From: Amanita rubescens
Lineage: Eukaryota > Basidiomycota > Agaricomycetes > Agaricales > Amanitaceae
Assembly: GCA_015039365.1 (NCBI GenBank)
Contig: WION01000047.1
Location: 186,001-250,000, forward strand
Length of the DNA stretch: 64,000 nt
Direction of reading: 5' to 3'
How positions within the stretch are numbered: the stretch's first letter is position 1; every line of letters begins with the position of its first letter. Position numbers and translations under genes: made by a program. The notes under the pieces are model-generated. The model searched no databases and was not told where the DNA came from. It worked only from the letters and a program-made list of their open reading frames with translations. Of this stretch, positions 34,801 through 45,561 are shown piece by piece.

Positions 34801-36798
34801 AATGTCGGAAGGTTTCAATGAAGGAAGCTGGTCCATAGAGTGATACAAATAAGACATGAAAAGGGTAAAGAGAGCTCCGTAGACGTTGGATAGGTATTCG
34901 TACTGTGAATGAAATCGTTGAGATTTGTTGGAGAAAGGGAGAGAAAGGGACGCACATCCTGAACCATCAGGTTATCAACATCGGTATCGCCCACTGTTCT
35001 AACCACACCACTCAACGCCTCGGGGACACACTGGATAGGTATACTCTCCCTCTCGAAAAAGTCTTTCACAAGGTCCAAAAAGCACACGGCTCTATACGCA
35101 TGCCCTATCCTCCACCGCAACGCACACTCTGACAACAAGTCTAAATGAGGCTGGGTTAGGATTCCCAGCGAGACTTCCTCGTTGTCCGGCACATCAGGGC
35201 TCAACATCCTATCAAGGTCTTCTTGAAGACAAAGCTCGAGAAGGCGTTTGTAGTACTTGCGCGGACTTGGCGGTATAAAAGTGAAGTGATGCCCAACCTC
35301 GAGCTGCTCATCGTCATTATCTTCCGTTCCGCTAGAGTGTGTGAACTCGAGGGAGTTGTATATCGACCGTCTGACAGATGCAGTTCTCGACGTTGTGCGT
35401 TCTATTGGGGAGTCTATGCCACTGGGGCCGTATATAGATCCAGGGCGGCCGGATCCAGAAGTGGGTGATGTCGAGTCAGAGGTGGTCTTGGCAAGTTCTG
35501 GTTTGGCTTGAACCATCGCTACCATGAGTTGTTGAAGGACTGATGTCTCGAGAGACCGCCAGTGTTGCCATCCGGTGTCACTGTCGAAATCTTCTCTTCG
35601 ACCTGGGAAGGCGGCGCCTGCATTGATGTTTTTCAAACATGTCTATTGACAATTAAAACTTTAGTATGCGATAGGGGAAAAAAGAGTCACCTTGAGATCA
35701 TTTATTGCAGCCTACAATGTAAAGAGTTGGTGAAAGAACATTGAGGCATCGTGAAAGCTCTCACCTTTTCCGTCACTGTCCCTTTCATCTGATCTACTTC
35801 TTTCTGAATGGCTTGCTCTGGAATCTTGAACAAGTCCGAAACCGTACGCACAAGCCGCATATCCGCCACGCTCAACCCAGATGCCGGTGGCACCGTAAGC
35901 GAAGAACCAACATAAGAATCCCGATCCCTCGACGTCGACGCGGAGTCATATCCAGAGTCGCTATACGCCGAGGAAGAAGTCTGCGGGGTCAACTTGGCTG
36001 CATAATTGTCCAACCGCGATAACAGCTCTGGCGAAACATGGTTCATCCCCCGCAAACACTCCCCGAGCATCTTGACAAACTGCGCAATGTGATTGTTGAG
36101 CTCTATTTTCCACCCATCGATCGCGAGGCGTCGGCTCCTTCTTGAGTACGGCCGTGGCATGGGTGGCGAACATGAGAATGAGTTCTTCGATTTTCCGGTT
36201 TTCTTTCATCTGCTTCTTGAACGAATCGTCGAGGAACTGACCATAGAATTTAGCCATGGTACGTCGGACGAGTTGATCCGAGTAGCTAGAGGTGATATAA
36301 TATCTTGGTCAGGATAGGACGACGGAGAGGATGATCGAGGCGACGTACGCAGGATTCTTGCCCAGAGCTATGTCCTGCAACTTTTGCTCGAGGACCTTGA
36401 GGAGTTTTTCGGGAAACTTGACACTCTTTGAACCATCTCTAAAGTCTTTGAATAGATCGCCGATAGAAAAGTTTGAGAGAGCGGAAAGTCGTAGATGATG
36501 TTCTCGGTTCTCGCGGGTATCGGATGGGGATGGTTTGGGTGATTCTTTTGGAAGCAGTAAATAACTGAGGACTCTGTGGAGAAGGGTTGGATTAAGATGA
36601 AAAAAAGATGAATAGAATAGAGAACTACTAACGCTACTCTGAGAATATAGCTGGTAAAAGATGAGAAGGAATGAGAATGTTGTTGGGTGTCGGGTCAAGA
36701 CAGACGCACTTGTAGAGGTCGTCGTCTGAGACGAAATGCCTTGAGATGCGTCTTTCTTGAGCAGAGCCTACGTTGCTGGCGTAACTGCGCCGCGACAT
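31889..36798 (-). CDS. Munc13/UNC13-like protein (C2 plus MHD domains)
   Basis: A multi-exon gene from the ATG at 36798 (RRSYASNVGSAQERRISRHF) to the stop 31889-31891. Order: a short N-terminus; an alpha-helical MUN-like region (ILTQPHLDLLSECALRWRIG, EYLSNVYGALFTLFMSYLYH, DIFSLYRRTKMLIEIHDAFC); MHD1-like LQWADEYQEARFFTSLSN; a C2 domain about 33.0-33.5 kb (FLFTVKVVIAEGLVPTDG, DTFVTLSDEAGNRLAKTRT, LWLMVSVRDRALVGKHDTVG); the MHD2 region (VPLFDYFDANLQTLNTYLSE); and a basic tail ending KRASAAPPLPA. The family primes or tethers secretory vesicles at the plasma membrane. One base appears inserted near 36132 (after VLKKEPT), with clean coding on both sides, so the gene is probably intact in the organism. 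It starts 77 bases after the LHS1 stop. Confidence 0.88.
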
Positions 36799-36875
36799 GG
36801 CCAACGTCGGTTGTGGCAGGCGGACTTGCCGTAATAATAATAATCACAAAATCACGTTTAGTATTATAGTTTGAT

Positions 36876-39873
36876 CTATAGCTCATCATGCTCCTGTTTC
36901 GTATCTGCCTTCGCATTCGCCTTTTTAACCTTGGGAACCCTCCTCCGAACTAATCTCTGCAAGTGTTGTTCAAGTACCTTGGCACGCGCCTTCATCTCCG
37001 TCGTCTCAATCACTGGATCTTCATACGACTTGACCTTTTTCTGCTTCTCTACCCACTCATTCAACCACCCCTCGTGCTCTCGCAAAGTCTTTTCTAGTCC
37101 CTCTAATTCATCCTTTGTCCACTTTGAGGGTTGTCCCGCCTCTTCTTCAGCAGTTATATTCTGCCGCGCTTCTTGCAGGAATAATCGCGTGCTCCAATTC
37201 CACATCTGACTGTTATTGAGCGCCTGTGGGAATGCTTCTATCTCTTGGTATCGGTGAATGATCGGTCGTTCCATGGCCTCTAATACTACACGTTTATCGA
37301 GCAGCTGAGATGTCTCGGCCAGGTCACCCATCTCGAACAGCCATGTGAATGAATCGTCGAGTTTCTCAGAAATCGCTCTTCTCTCAGACTCTTGAGAGCA
37401 TTTCTTGAATGGCGTCTCCGTGTTGTAAGGGTCGAGTAGGTCGCGTAGTCGATAGAGATATCCCTCGAAAGAATTCCGTGCTTCCTCTCGGCGAATTTTG
37501 CTAGCTTCTTCAGCATCCAATGCGCGAAGCCTGACGAACATGGGTTGATGACAGTGTACACGGCGCACAACTCACCTGTTACGGGATTCCTTCTTCTCTT
37601 CTACTGACATCGGTTGTATAGATATAAAGTAGGTATTAACCGTCAACGGAATCGTTTGCTCTTTCTGTAAGATCTTTTTGACTTCCGCCGAGGGCGAGGG
37701 AGTGGGTATCGTTGCTTCACCCGAACTTGATGGCTCCGCTTCCGCAGAGGATGAAGATGAAGGAGATGCCGCGTCTGAATCAGAATCCGATTCTCTAGGC
37801 GGCTGATTAGCGACCGACTCCGTTGTTGTGTCTTCAGAGGAACTTGCTGCAAACAGTCCTTTCAGTTTTCCTATCCAATCGTTGGCGTACTCCGCAGCCT
37901 AGACACCGTACACGTACCTGTGAGGCTATCATCCTTGATCTCTCCGTACGCAATCGCATCGGACACGGATACAAAGCCAGACTCGGAGAGCGTCACGGTA
38001 GTTTTAACAACAGGATCAACGACTCCCAACTCGGTCAAATTCGCGATAGCTTCAGCAACTCCAACGATTTCCGCCTCGAGTATACGTTGAGGGAAGTCAC
38101 TGCAATGTAATGAGTAATTCATCAGAGTTCACCGGGTAAGATCAACATACGGTGCGACATCCTTGTAATCAAGACTGATTGTGAAGTCATCCCTTCTCTT
38201 GAATGTCATCGTCTTCTTCGTGCCTACCCTAGATCCAGCAGGGAAGACAAGGGTCGTGATTGTGCGAGGCTTGCCCGAGGTAGTAGTGGATCCAGCAGAG
38301 TAGGACGCTTGCACGTCATGCGTAGCCATGTCGGATACTTTCATGTTCTTTGTCCTGAATTGAGCGCTTAGACTTGCACCGCGGAGCGCAGCACCTGTAG
38401 ACACCATTGGTTAGCTTATTGGTGAAGTATCGGGAACAGATACTGACCAAGGACGGCTGCTTCATCGGCATTGACGTTTTGAGCAATTTTGCCTCTGTGG
38501 GCGAATAGGTTAGCTTGGAACGGGGATAAAGAGAAGGTGGGACTTACTCCCCGACAGCTCCTCTTATGGCAGCCTGAATCATCGGCGTTCGCGAGGCACC
38601 ACCAGTCAAAATAACTGATGACACGTCGTTCTACCAAGCCTTGTTAGCAAAGTGAACAAAACATCAAAAAGACATTACTTACCATCGTCAAACCTGCATT
38701 AGCCACCGCGTCGTGAATTGGCTTCGCAAATCGCCCCTTCATATCATCGCATGACTTCTCGAACATTTCCCTCGTCACCTTGGTCTTCAGATCTAAATCC
38801 CAAGCGATACTCTCGACCTAAAAACGTCAGAACACCAACGCAGACCTGACTGGCATATTAATTCCCCACCTGTGCAATAGCATCCGAATTCGCGCTCAGG
38901 ACCACCTTGACGCGCCCAGCTTCTTTCCAAAGCTTCGCCATCCCCTTCGCGTCCTGACGAACATCCCTCCCATGCTTGGCATTAAAACTCTCAATCAAAA
39001 TCTCCCTCATCCGCCTATCCAGCTCAATCCCACCCGTCCGCCTATCATACCCAACACCCATAACCGTCACCTGCGGTCCCTCCACACCAGCGCTCCCCTT
39101 CTTCCCATTTCCATCCAAACTCCCCGTCGAAAACTGCACAACCGTCGCTCTAATCGACGACGCGCCCGCGTCGTATATCACATGAACCTCCGGCTTTGCA
39201 AACGTTCTCGTCATAGCGTAGTTCACCGCAACAGCCGTTCCATCATTGATCAACGCAAGGGTTTTGAGCCCCGCGATCTCGATGGCGTCCACCATCGCGT
39301 CCCGCTCGAATTGGGTATAGAAAGGGGGCACGGTGACGATCACGTCTCGCACTTTTTCACCGTCCGCGTAGCTCTCGGCAAGATGCTTCACGTACGAAAG
39401 TTGCATTGCGATCAGGTCCTCCACCGTGAATGGTCCCCCGGAGGACGGAAGGAAACTGACGGTTTTGCGGGAGGTAGGAGAGAGAGGGCAAGTTTGTATT
39501 TGTCTATAGAATCGTGTTATTTCCGAGTCGTATGGAACGCCTTGAAGGTATTTCACGTATGAAAAAGAATCTTGAGGGAATCGAGCAGCCTAAGTGTAAA
39601 ATTAGAAGGTTAGTATTTTTTTTTGTTGGGGGGGGGAGTAGAGGAGCGACGTACGAGGTTGAATGCGTCTTGACCGAAAACCCGGTCATCCCTTTTCCAT
39701 CCTACGGAAGCTTGGATCTTCCGTTTCGAGTCCTTGTTGAGAAGAACGTCGAATGGAGTTCCGGGTTTTACGAGCGAAGCTTTAATCCATTCCGAGCCAT
39801 AGTCGACGGCTAAAATGGCCGCGAGGGCTGATTGGGGTATTAAAAGAAGTGGTAAGAGAGCGAAAAGCCGCAT
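36876..39873 (-). CDS. LHS1: ER luminal Hsp70-family chaperone LHS1 (GRP170/HYOU1 type)
   Basis: Starts at the ATG 39873 with a signal peptide (RLFALLPLLLIPQSALA), followed by the Hsp70 phosphate-1 motif region ILAVDYGSEWIKASLV. Further nucleotide-binding-domain landmarks are VIVTVPPFYTQFERDAM, ALINDGTAVAVNYAM, VIYDAGASSIRATVVQ, GVGYDRRTGGIELDRRM and VILTGGASRTPMIQAA. After the substrate-binding part comes an acidic Ser-rich insertion (about 37.65-37.85 kb) and a long helical C-terminus, as in the Lhs1/GRP170 branch rather than BiP. The protein ends KQEHDEL, the yeast-type ER retrieval signal. Role: nucleotide exchange factor for Kar2/BiP and holdase in translocation and folding. Several short introns; all joins looked consistent. 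Confidence 0.93.
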
Positions 39874-40305
39874 GCGCTGTTGAGTAAGATAGGTTAGTTG
39901 TTGGTTGAAGGAAATCCGGTCATCGACAACGGTCGAGCAACTTGAAATCTGTGTCGTGGCGGACACGTCGAGCGGGAGGTCACGTGGATTACGGCATGAA
40001 ATCGGGGATGGAATTGCAAACGAGGTCGCCATTGACAAGGCAACAAATCGTATGGTACTGCTCTCCAGAAATCTCGAGTGGTGGGAGCAAGTAGCGGTAA
40101 GTTCCACCAAAAGACATGTTGTATTGGATTGGAACTGGTTCATCGCAATAGGGGGAAACGCCAGAAGCGGGAGGTTGCGGCCATGTCTACATAATAGCCG
40201 CGCAGCGCGCACGGAAAGAGACCCTCAGAAAAATGCCGTGCGGGGGGAGAGTGAGTTCGGCCTGCCAGAAACAGATGCTTTGCGGCAGCCTTGTATCTTG
40301 CCTCC
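39874..40305. promoter_or_regulatory. Shared divergent promoter region (LHS1 / NLR)
   Basis: The 432 bases between the divergent start codons of LHS1 (minus) and the NLR gene (plus). It must hold both promoters unless 5' exons lie further out. I saw no certain unfolded-protein-response element or TATA box by eye. Confidence 0.45.
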
Positions 40306-43300
40306 ATGGACGACAGTTCCTCGTTCACTGCAGCAAAGAAATCGAAGAAAAGCGGAGGCATAGTAAATTTCCTTCGAGATCAGATTAAGCGAGACAAATC
40401 AGCCAATGCCTCTGCTAGCCAGCCAAATTCGACGCGGGTTCCTGTCTCTTCAGCATCTAGCGCTCACGACCTTGTTCCAGGAAACGACGCTTCAGGTATA
40501 TTGGGCTCATCTTAGTTTATTCTATGACCGCTCAACCTTACTCCAGGCAGCAATGCAACCTCGCATCAGGGTATGTACTGTCCTACCTCACAGATCTAGC
40601 AGACTCAGCCCACCATCCAGATCCTACCACCGCAAGACCTCCTTCATCAAGCGTTCCAGATCTGTTGGGTTCCGCCGTGGGTCAAGGTGAGATTACAATA
40701 CGCCGAATCTTCGCATCCGACTCATACTCGAAATCGACAGCCAAAGATGTACTCACAGTCGCTTGGACTGGTATGGAAATGTTGCTCAAGAAGGTCGAGG
40801 GGTGTCTCGACGGAACTCTGGCAAAGGCGCCCATTGCCGCTGTTAACGCCATCATCGACATAAAAAATGTACATTGTCAGTCTCAGTGGACCACACACTT
40901 ACTGATTCTCCTCTTCAGGCGGTTCAAGACAACAAGGGTGCCATCGACAAACTCATCATTCAGACTGCTGAAAGACTCCTCGCTGTGGATAAGGCCGTGG
41001 ACCAAGGTATCCCCGACTCTGCAAAGCCACGAATGACGGCTTTCGCTGGGTAAGCCATTCACTTAGCAAAATCAAAGACAATAACCAATATGCTTGCAGG
41101 ATCCTTCGGGATGAAATCCGCGAGCTAGAGCAAATGGGGTCGAAAGGGACATTTATACGGGTATTGGAGAATGAAGCAGACAGGGGAGCCATAGAGGACA
41201 TATTCAAACGGATCGATGAGGCTACGAAGACTTTCCAGGTCAACCCTAACTTCCTATCAAATTACCAACTTGCTCATCCGTTGCATCCAGCTCGACATCG
41301 CCTGGACTACCGAGAGACAGGTAAATGTTATACTCTCTGAGATCAAGGTAAACATCAAATCTTCTACTAGGACGAGCACTGATCATCCATCAGCTGATGC
41401 AACTTGACCGTATTCGCGCAAGGAAGGCGATTTACAACGCTGACTTGGGGGCCGGGGCGACGGTAACCCGCGAACCGTGCACAAAAGAAACGCGCGAGGA
41501 GATTCTAAAGGATATAATTGAATGGGCCGACTCACCGGACAGCTCGTCTGTCTTCTGGCTGACCGGCGGGGCTGGCTCCGGCAAGACGACCATCGCATAT
41601 ACCATTGCCCAATACTTCGACAGGCTTGAGAATACTGGACGACACACCGTCTTGGGCGGCAACTTTTTTTGCTCCCGCCAATTTGAAGAGACAAGACGAC
41701 AAGTTCATATTATTCCCAGCCTTGTATACCAGCTCGCTCGAAAGTCGAGATCGTACGCCCACGCTTTGCATGAATCGGACAGGTTCGACTCGGTCGACAA
41801 GTTGACCGAGCAGATGGAGGACCTCCTTGTTGGTCCATGGCGGCAGTCTGAAGCTCGACGTCATACGGAGCTCCCACCTTACCTCATCATTGTTGATGCA
41901 CTGGACGAGATCGAGGCCCATGGAGGGTCCATGTTTCTTCAAGACATAATCGAGACAATCGACCGATGTCCCCTACAAGGACTCAAGTTTCTTTTCACAA
42001 GCAGACCAGACCCTCGTGTCGTCGAACTCTGCAAGCGTAAACCCTTCTCGTCCAACGCTGTCTATCGCTTGCAAGATGTGCCGATTGAGCATGTAGGATC
42101 AGACATCACCAAGTACCTGCATGTCAAGCTTCCGAACTTTGCGGCATGATGCCTTTTCTGGCCTTGACGACGACTTCGTATGTGCATCCTCCATACCTTC
42201 CTCTGTACATTTGAACGCACATCGACATCTCTTGCTGCTGCCCTCCTCTCTGAATCTGATGCAATTGCGATCGCTGTCTTGAACGAACTTTACGCAGTTC
42301 TCTATTGCGAAGATGACCAGGTCCTTTGGTACCACGCATCATTCCCCGACTTCATCTTCAGTCAGACTGAGACACGATCGACATTCGAGCTCGACGGTCG
42401 TCGGATTTCCATGTCAATTAACAAGGCCCATCACCATGCCCTTCTCACAAAAAGTTGTTTCGATGTCATGAAGTCGCTGCGCTTCAATATCGGTGACATT
42501 CCATCGTCGTTTGTACTCGATGCTGACGATCCAGAGCTAACGAAGCGGATTGATACCAATATCAAAGTCGTCTTGAGGTACGCTTCTCGGCACTGGGCTC
42601 ATCATTTGGCCCAGACCGATGGAACTAACCCCGATGGCGAGGATCTCGGTGCTTGTATCACAGACTTCCTCCGTATCCGCATTCTCTTCTGGATAGAGGC
42701 CATGAACCTACTTGGATCCAGCAGTCAGTGTACCACGATGCTTCAACGTGCGCGCGAGTGGGTCTTGAAGGTGAGAATATTGTCACTTCGGATGCACAGT
42801 TTCTAATGCTGGTCAAGCAGAACGTGAACAGGCAACCCGAGCTTGCTGCCAACATTGCTGAAGCAGCCAATTTCACTACTTACTTCACTGGAAATCCACC
42901 GGCTTTGTCTACACCGCACCTGTACATCTCAGCATTGGCGACCTGGTCAACAGGATCCACTCTCTCTCAACAGTGGAGAAAGCAGTTCCCTCACATCCCT
43001 TCCTTCACCCATAGGAAGGCCAGTGATTTGCCATTAATGACTATACAGGCCGGGAGTTCCAATATATCCGCCGCCTTCTCTGCTGACGGCATGCGCATCG
43101 TCTCCGGCTCAGACGACAACTCAGTGCGGGTGTGGGATGCCTCAACTGGAGCTGAACTGGGGGCATTCCATGGCCACACCGAGCGTGTCTCTTCTGTTTC
43201 CTTCTCCACTGATGACACCCACATCGTCTCCGGCTCATATGACGCGTCTGTGCGGGTGTGGGATGCCTCAACTGGGGCTGAGCTGAAGGTGCTCACTGGC

Positions 43301-45115
43301 CACACCGGGGACGTCTGGTCTGTCGCCTTTTCCCCTGATGGCATGTACATCGTCTCTGGCTCAGATGACAAGTCAGTGCGAGTGTGGGATGCCTCAACTG
43401 GGACTGAGCTGAAGGTGCTCCATGGCCACACCGAGCGCATCAATTCTGTCGCCTTCTCCCAGCCTGATGGCATGCGTATCGTCTCCGGCTCAGGAGACAA
43501 CTCAGTGCGGGTGTGGGATGCCTCGACTGGGGCTCAGCTGAAAGTGCTCCATGGCCACACCGAGGACGTCTCTTCCGTCGCCTTCTCCCCTGATAGTACG
43601 CTCATCGTCTCTGGCTCATATGACGAGTCAGTGCGGGTGTGGGATGCCTCAACTGGGGCTGAGCTGAAGGTGCTCCGTGGCCACACCAAGAATGTCTCTT
43701 CCGTCGCCTTCTCCTGGCCTGATGGGACGCGCATCGTCTCCGGCTCTGGAGACACCACAGTGCGGGTGTGGGATGCCTCGACCGGGGTTGAGCTGAAGGT
43801 GCTCAATGGCCACACCCAGAACGTCAATTCCGCCGCCTTCTCCCCTGATGGCATGCGCATCGTCTCTAGCTCATATGACGGGTCAGTGTGTGTGTGGGAT
43901 GCCTCGACTAGGGCTGAGCTGAAAATGCTCCATGGCCACACTGACCGTGTCTCTTCTGTCGCCTTCTCCCGTGATGGCACGCGCATCGTCTCTAGCTCAT
44001 ATGACGAGTCAGTGCGGGTGTGGGATGTCGCAACTGGGGCTGAGCTGAAGGTGCTCAATGGCCACACCGGGCCCGTCTCTTCCGTCGCCTTCTCCCCTGA
44101 TGACACGCACATCGTCTCTGGCTCATATAACACTGAGGAGTCGGTGCGGGTGTGGGATGCCTCAACTGGGGCTGAGCTAAAGGTGCTCCATGGCCACACC
44201 GAGGGCGTCAATTCCGTCGCCTTCTCCCACCCTGATGGCATGTACATCGTCTCTGGCTCAGATGACAAGTCGGTGCGGGTGTGGGATGCCCCAACCGGGG
44301 CTGAGCTGAAGGTGCTCAATGGCCACACCGGGCCCGTATTTTCCGTCGCCTTCTCACCTGACGGCACGCAGATTGTCTCTGGCTCACAGGACCAGTCAGT
44401 GCGGGTGTGGGATGCCTCAACTGGGGCTGAGCTGAAGGTGCTCCATGGCCACATTGAGGCCATCTATTCCGTCGCATTCTCCCGGCCTGATGGCACGCGC
44501 ATCGTCTCCGGCTCATATGACGCGTCTGTGCGGGTGTGGGATGCCTCGACTGGGGCTGAGCTGATGGTGCTCAATAGCTGCGCCCGCGTCTTTTCCGTCG
44601 CTTTCTCTTCTGACGGTACGCACATTGTCTCCGGAGGCTCTGACCAGTTAGTGCGGGTGTGGGATGCCTCAACTGGGGCTGAGCTGAAGGTGCTCGGTGG
44701 CCACGCTGGGCCCGTCTTTTCTGTTGCCTTCTCCAATGATGGCGCACACATTGTCTCCGGCTCAAATGACAACTCTGTGTGGGTGTGGGATGCCTCAACT
44801 GAGGCTGTGACAGATTTCGACACACATTCAGTCAATTCCATTACCTCCGAGTCCCCAATTGATAGCACCTCCATTACCTTAGATGAAGAATCTGTACGGT
44901 TGTCCATTGTAGGTTGTGCGTACCCTGCTTGGACTTTTGATGACCGGGAAACACACTGGATCCTTTCGGTCCCTGGCGGTTATCGGCTAATGTATGTGCC
45001 AGAGCTGGCTTATCCATACAGCGTCATCATCATTTCCTGCAAAGGATCTGCTTTGATTAACTTCCGAGATTGCAAGATTGGTCATGATTGGGCTGGTTGT
45101 TACATAGCTAGCTAA
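40306..45115 (+). pseudogene. NACHT-WD40 NLR (STAND receptor), disrupted after the NACHT domain
   Basis: ATG at 40306. Short exons encode a basic/Ser N-terminus, then a helical domain (AWTGMEMLLKKVEGCLDG; QLDRIRARKAIYNADLGAG). The NACHT NTPase follows at 41.4-42.1 kb: Walker A VFWLTGGAGSGKTTIAYTIA, Walker B LIIVDALDEIE, sensor FLFTSRPDP. A TGA at 42147 stops the frame right after YLHVKLPNFAA. Coding resumes out of frame with DAFSGLDDDF and then FLCTFERTSTSLAAALLS, and the ~60-100 residues expected between them are missing. After a GTGAGA...CAAGCAG intron (42771-42819) the frame is open to 45115: 14 WD40 repeats and a C-terminal extension (HWILSVPGGYRLMYVPELA). Such proteins sense non-self in fungi. 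As written it cannot make a full-length receptor. Confidence 0.8.
43050..44810 (+). repeat. Fourteen near-identical WD40 repeats (about 126-bp unit)
   Basis: Tandem units of ~42 residues with consensus SVAFSPDG-IVSGS-D-SVRVWD-STGAELKVL-GHT. Several units carry a one-codon insertion before PDG (SQPDG, SWPDG, SHPDG, SRPDG) and one has a two-codon insertion (SYNTEE). Fourteen blades fit two seven-bladed propellers. DNA identity between units is very high, e.g. the GTGTGGGATGCCTC word recurs in nearly every unit; differences cluster at a few codons per unit. The minus-strand open frames over this region are antisense shadows. Confidence 0.93.
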
Positions 45116-45561
45116 GCATCGTAGTTTGTAGTAAATGCCCTGTATATATGTGATAAACAACTTATGTGCTTGTTAGGAATGTTCCTGCCCCAGAGAGCGA
45201 GTCTCAAATGCGCATCCGCTGAACCCCCGTTTCCCCCTGAGTTTCTCGAAGAATTAATCGACAGGCGACGATGTGGAGGTCGACGGAGCAGCTGAGCGTA
45301 TTCGTCGTTATCCTGAATCTTGGCGTTGTCAATGGTGTCGAAGGATTCAACCTCCAATGTGATCGTTTTGCCTGCGAGGCTGATTGTGTTCAAGGCTGGA
45401 AACGGAGATGGGGATGGGCAACGCCTGCAAAGTTGCGAGCTTACGCCCGAGTCGACAGCAAGTGGCGAAAGATGATTAGATTTGACTATCTATAGGTAAT
45501 TACATAGACACTGCTACGTTCAAGTTCTTCAAAGAGAGGCATGTTGATGGGGAAAAAAAAG
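45116..45561. other. Convergent intergenic region
   Basis: The 446 bases between the stop codons of the NLR (plus) and the Crinkler kinase (minus). Short frames on both strands lack coding character. No terminator can be recognised with confidence. Confidence 0.4.

Noticed and set aside
43534..44463. A 309-codon minus-strand open frame, and similar ones at 42991-43500 and 44464-44907
   Set aside because: They lie antisense to the WD40 repeats; the repeat unit happens to be stop-free in that frame, and the product is just a repeated translation of the same 126-bp unit.
43050..44810. CRISPR-like regular repeats
   Set aside because: The units are coding, about 126 bp with no spacers, and translate as WD40 blades in a eukaryotic gene.
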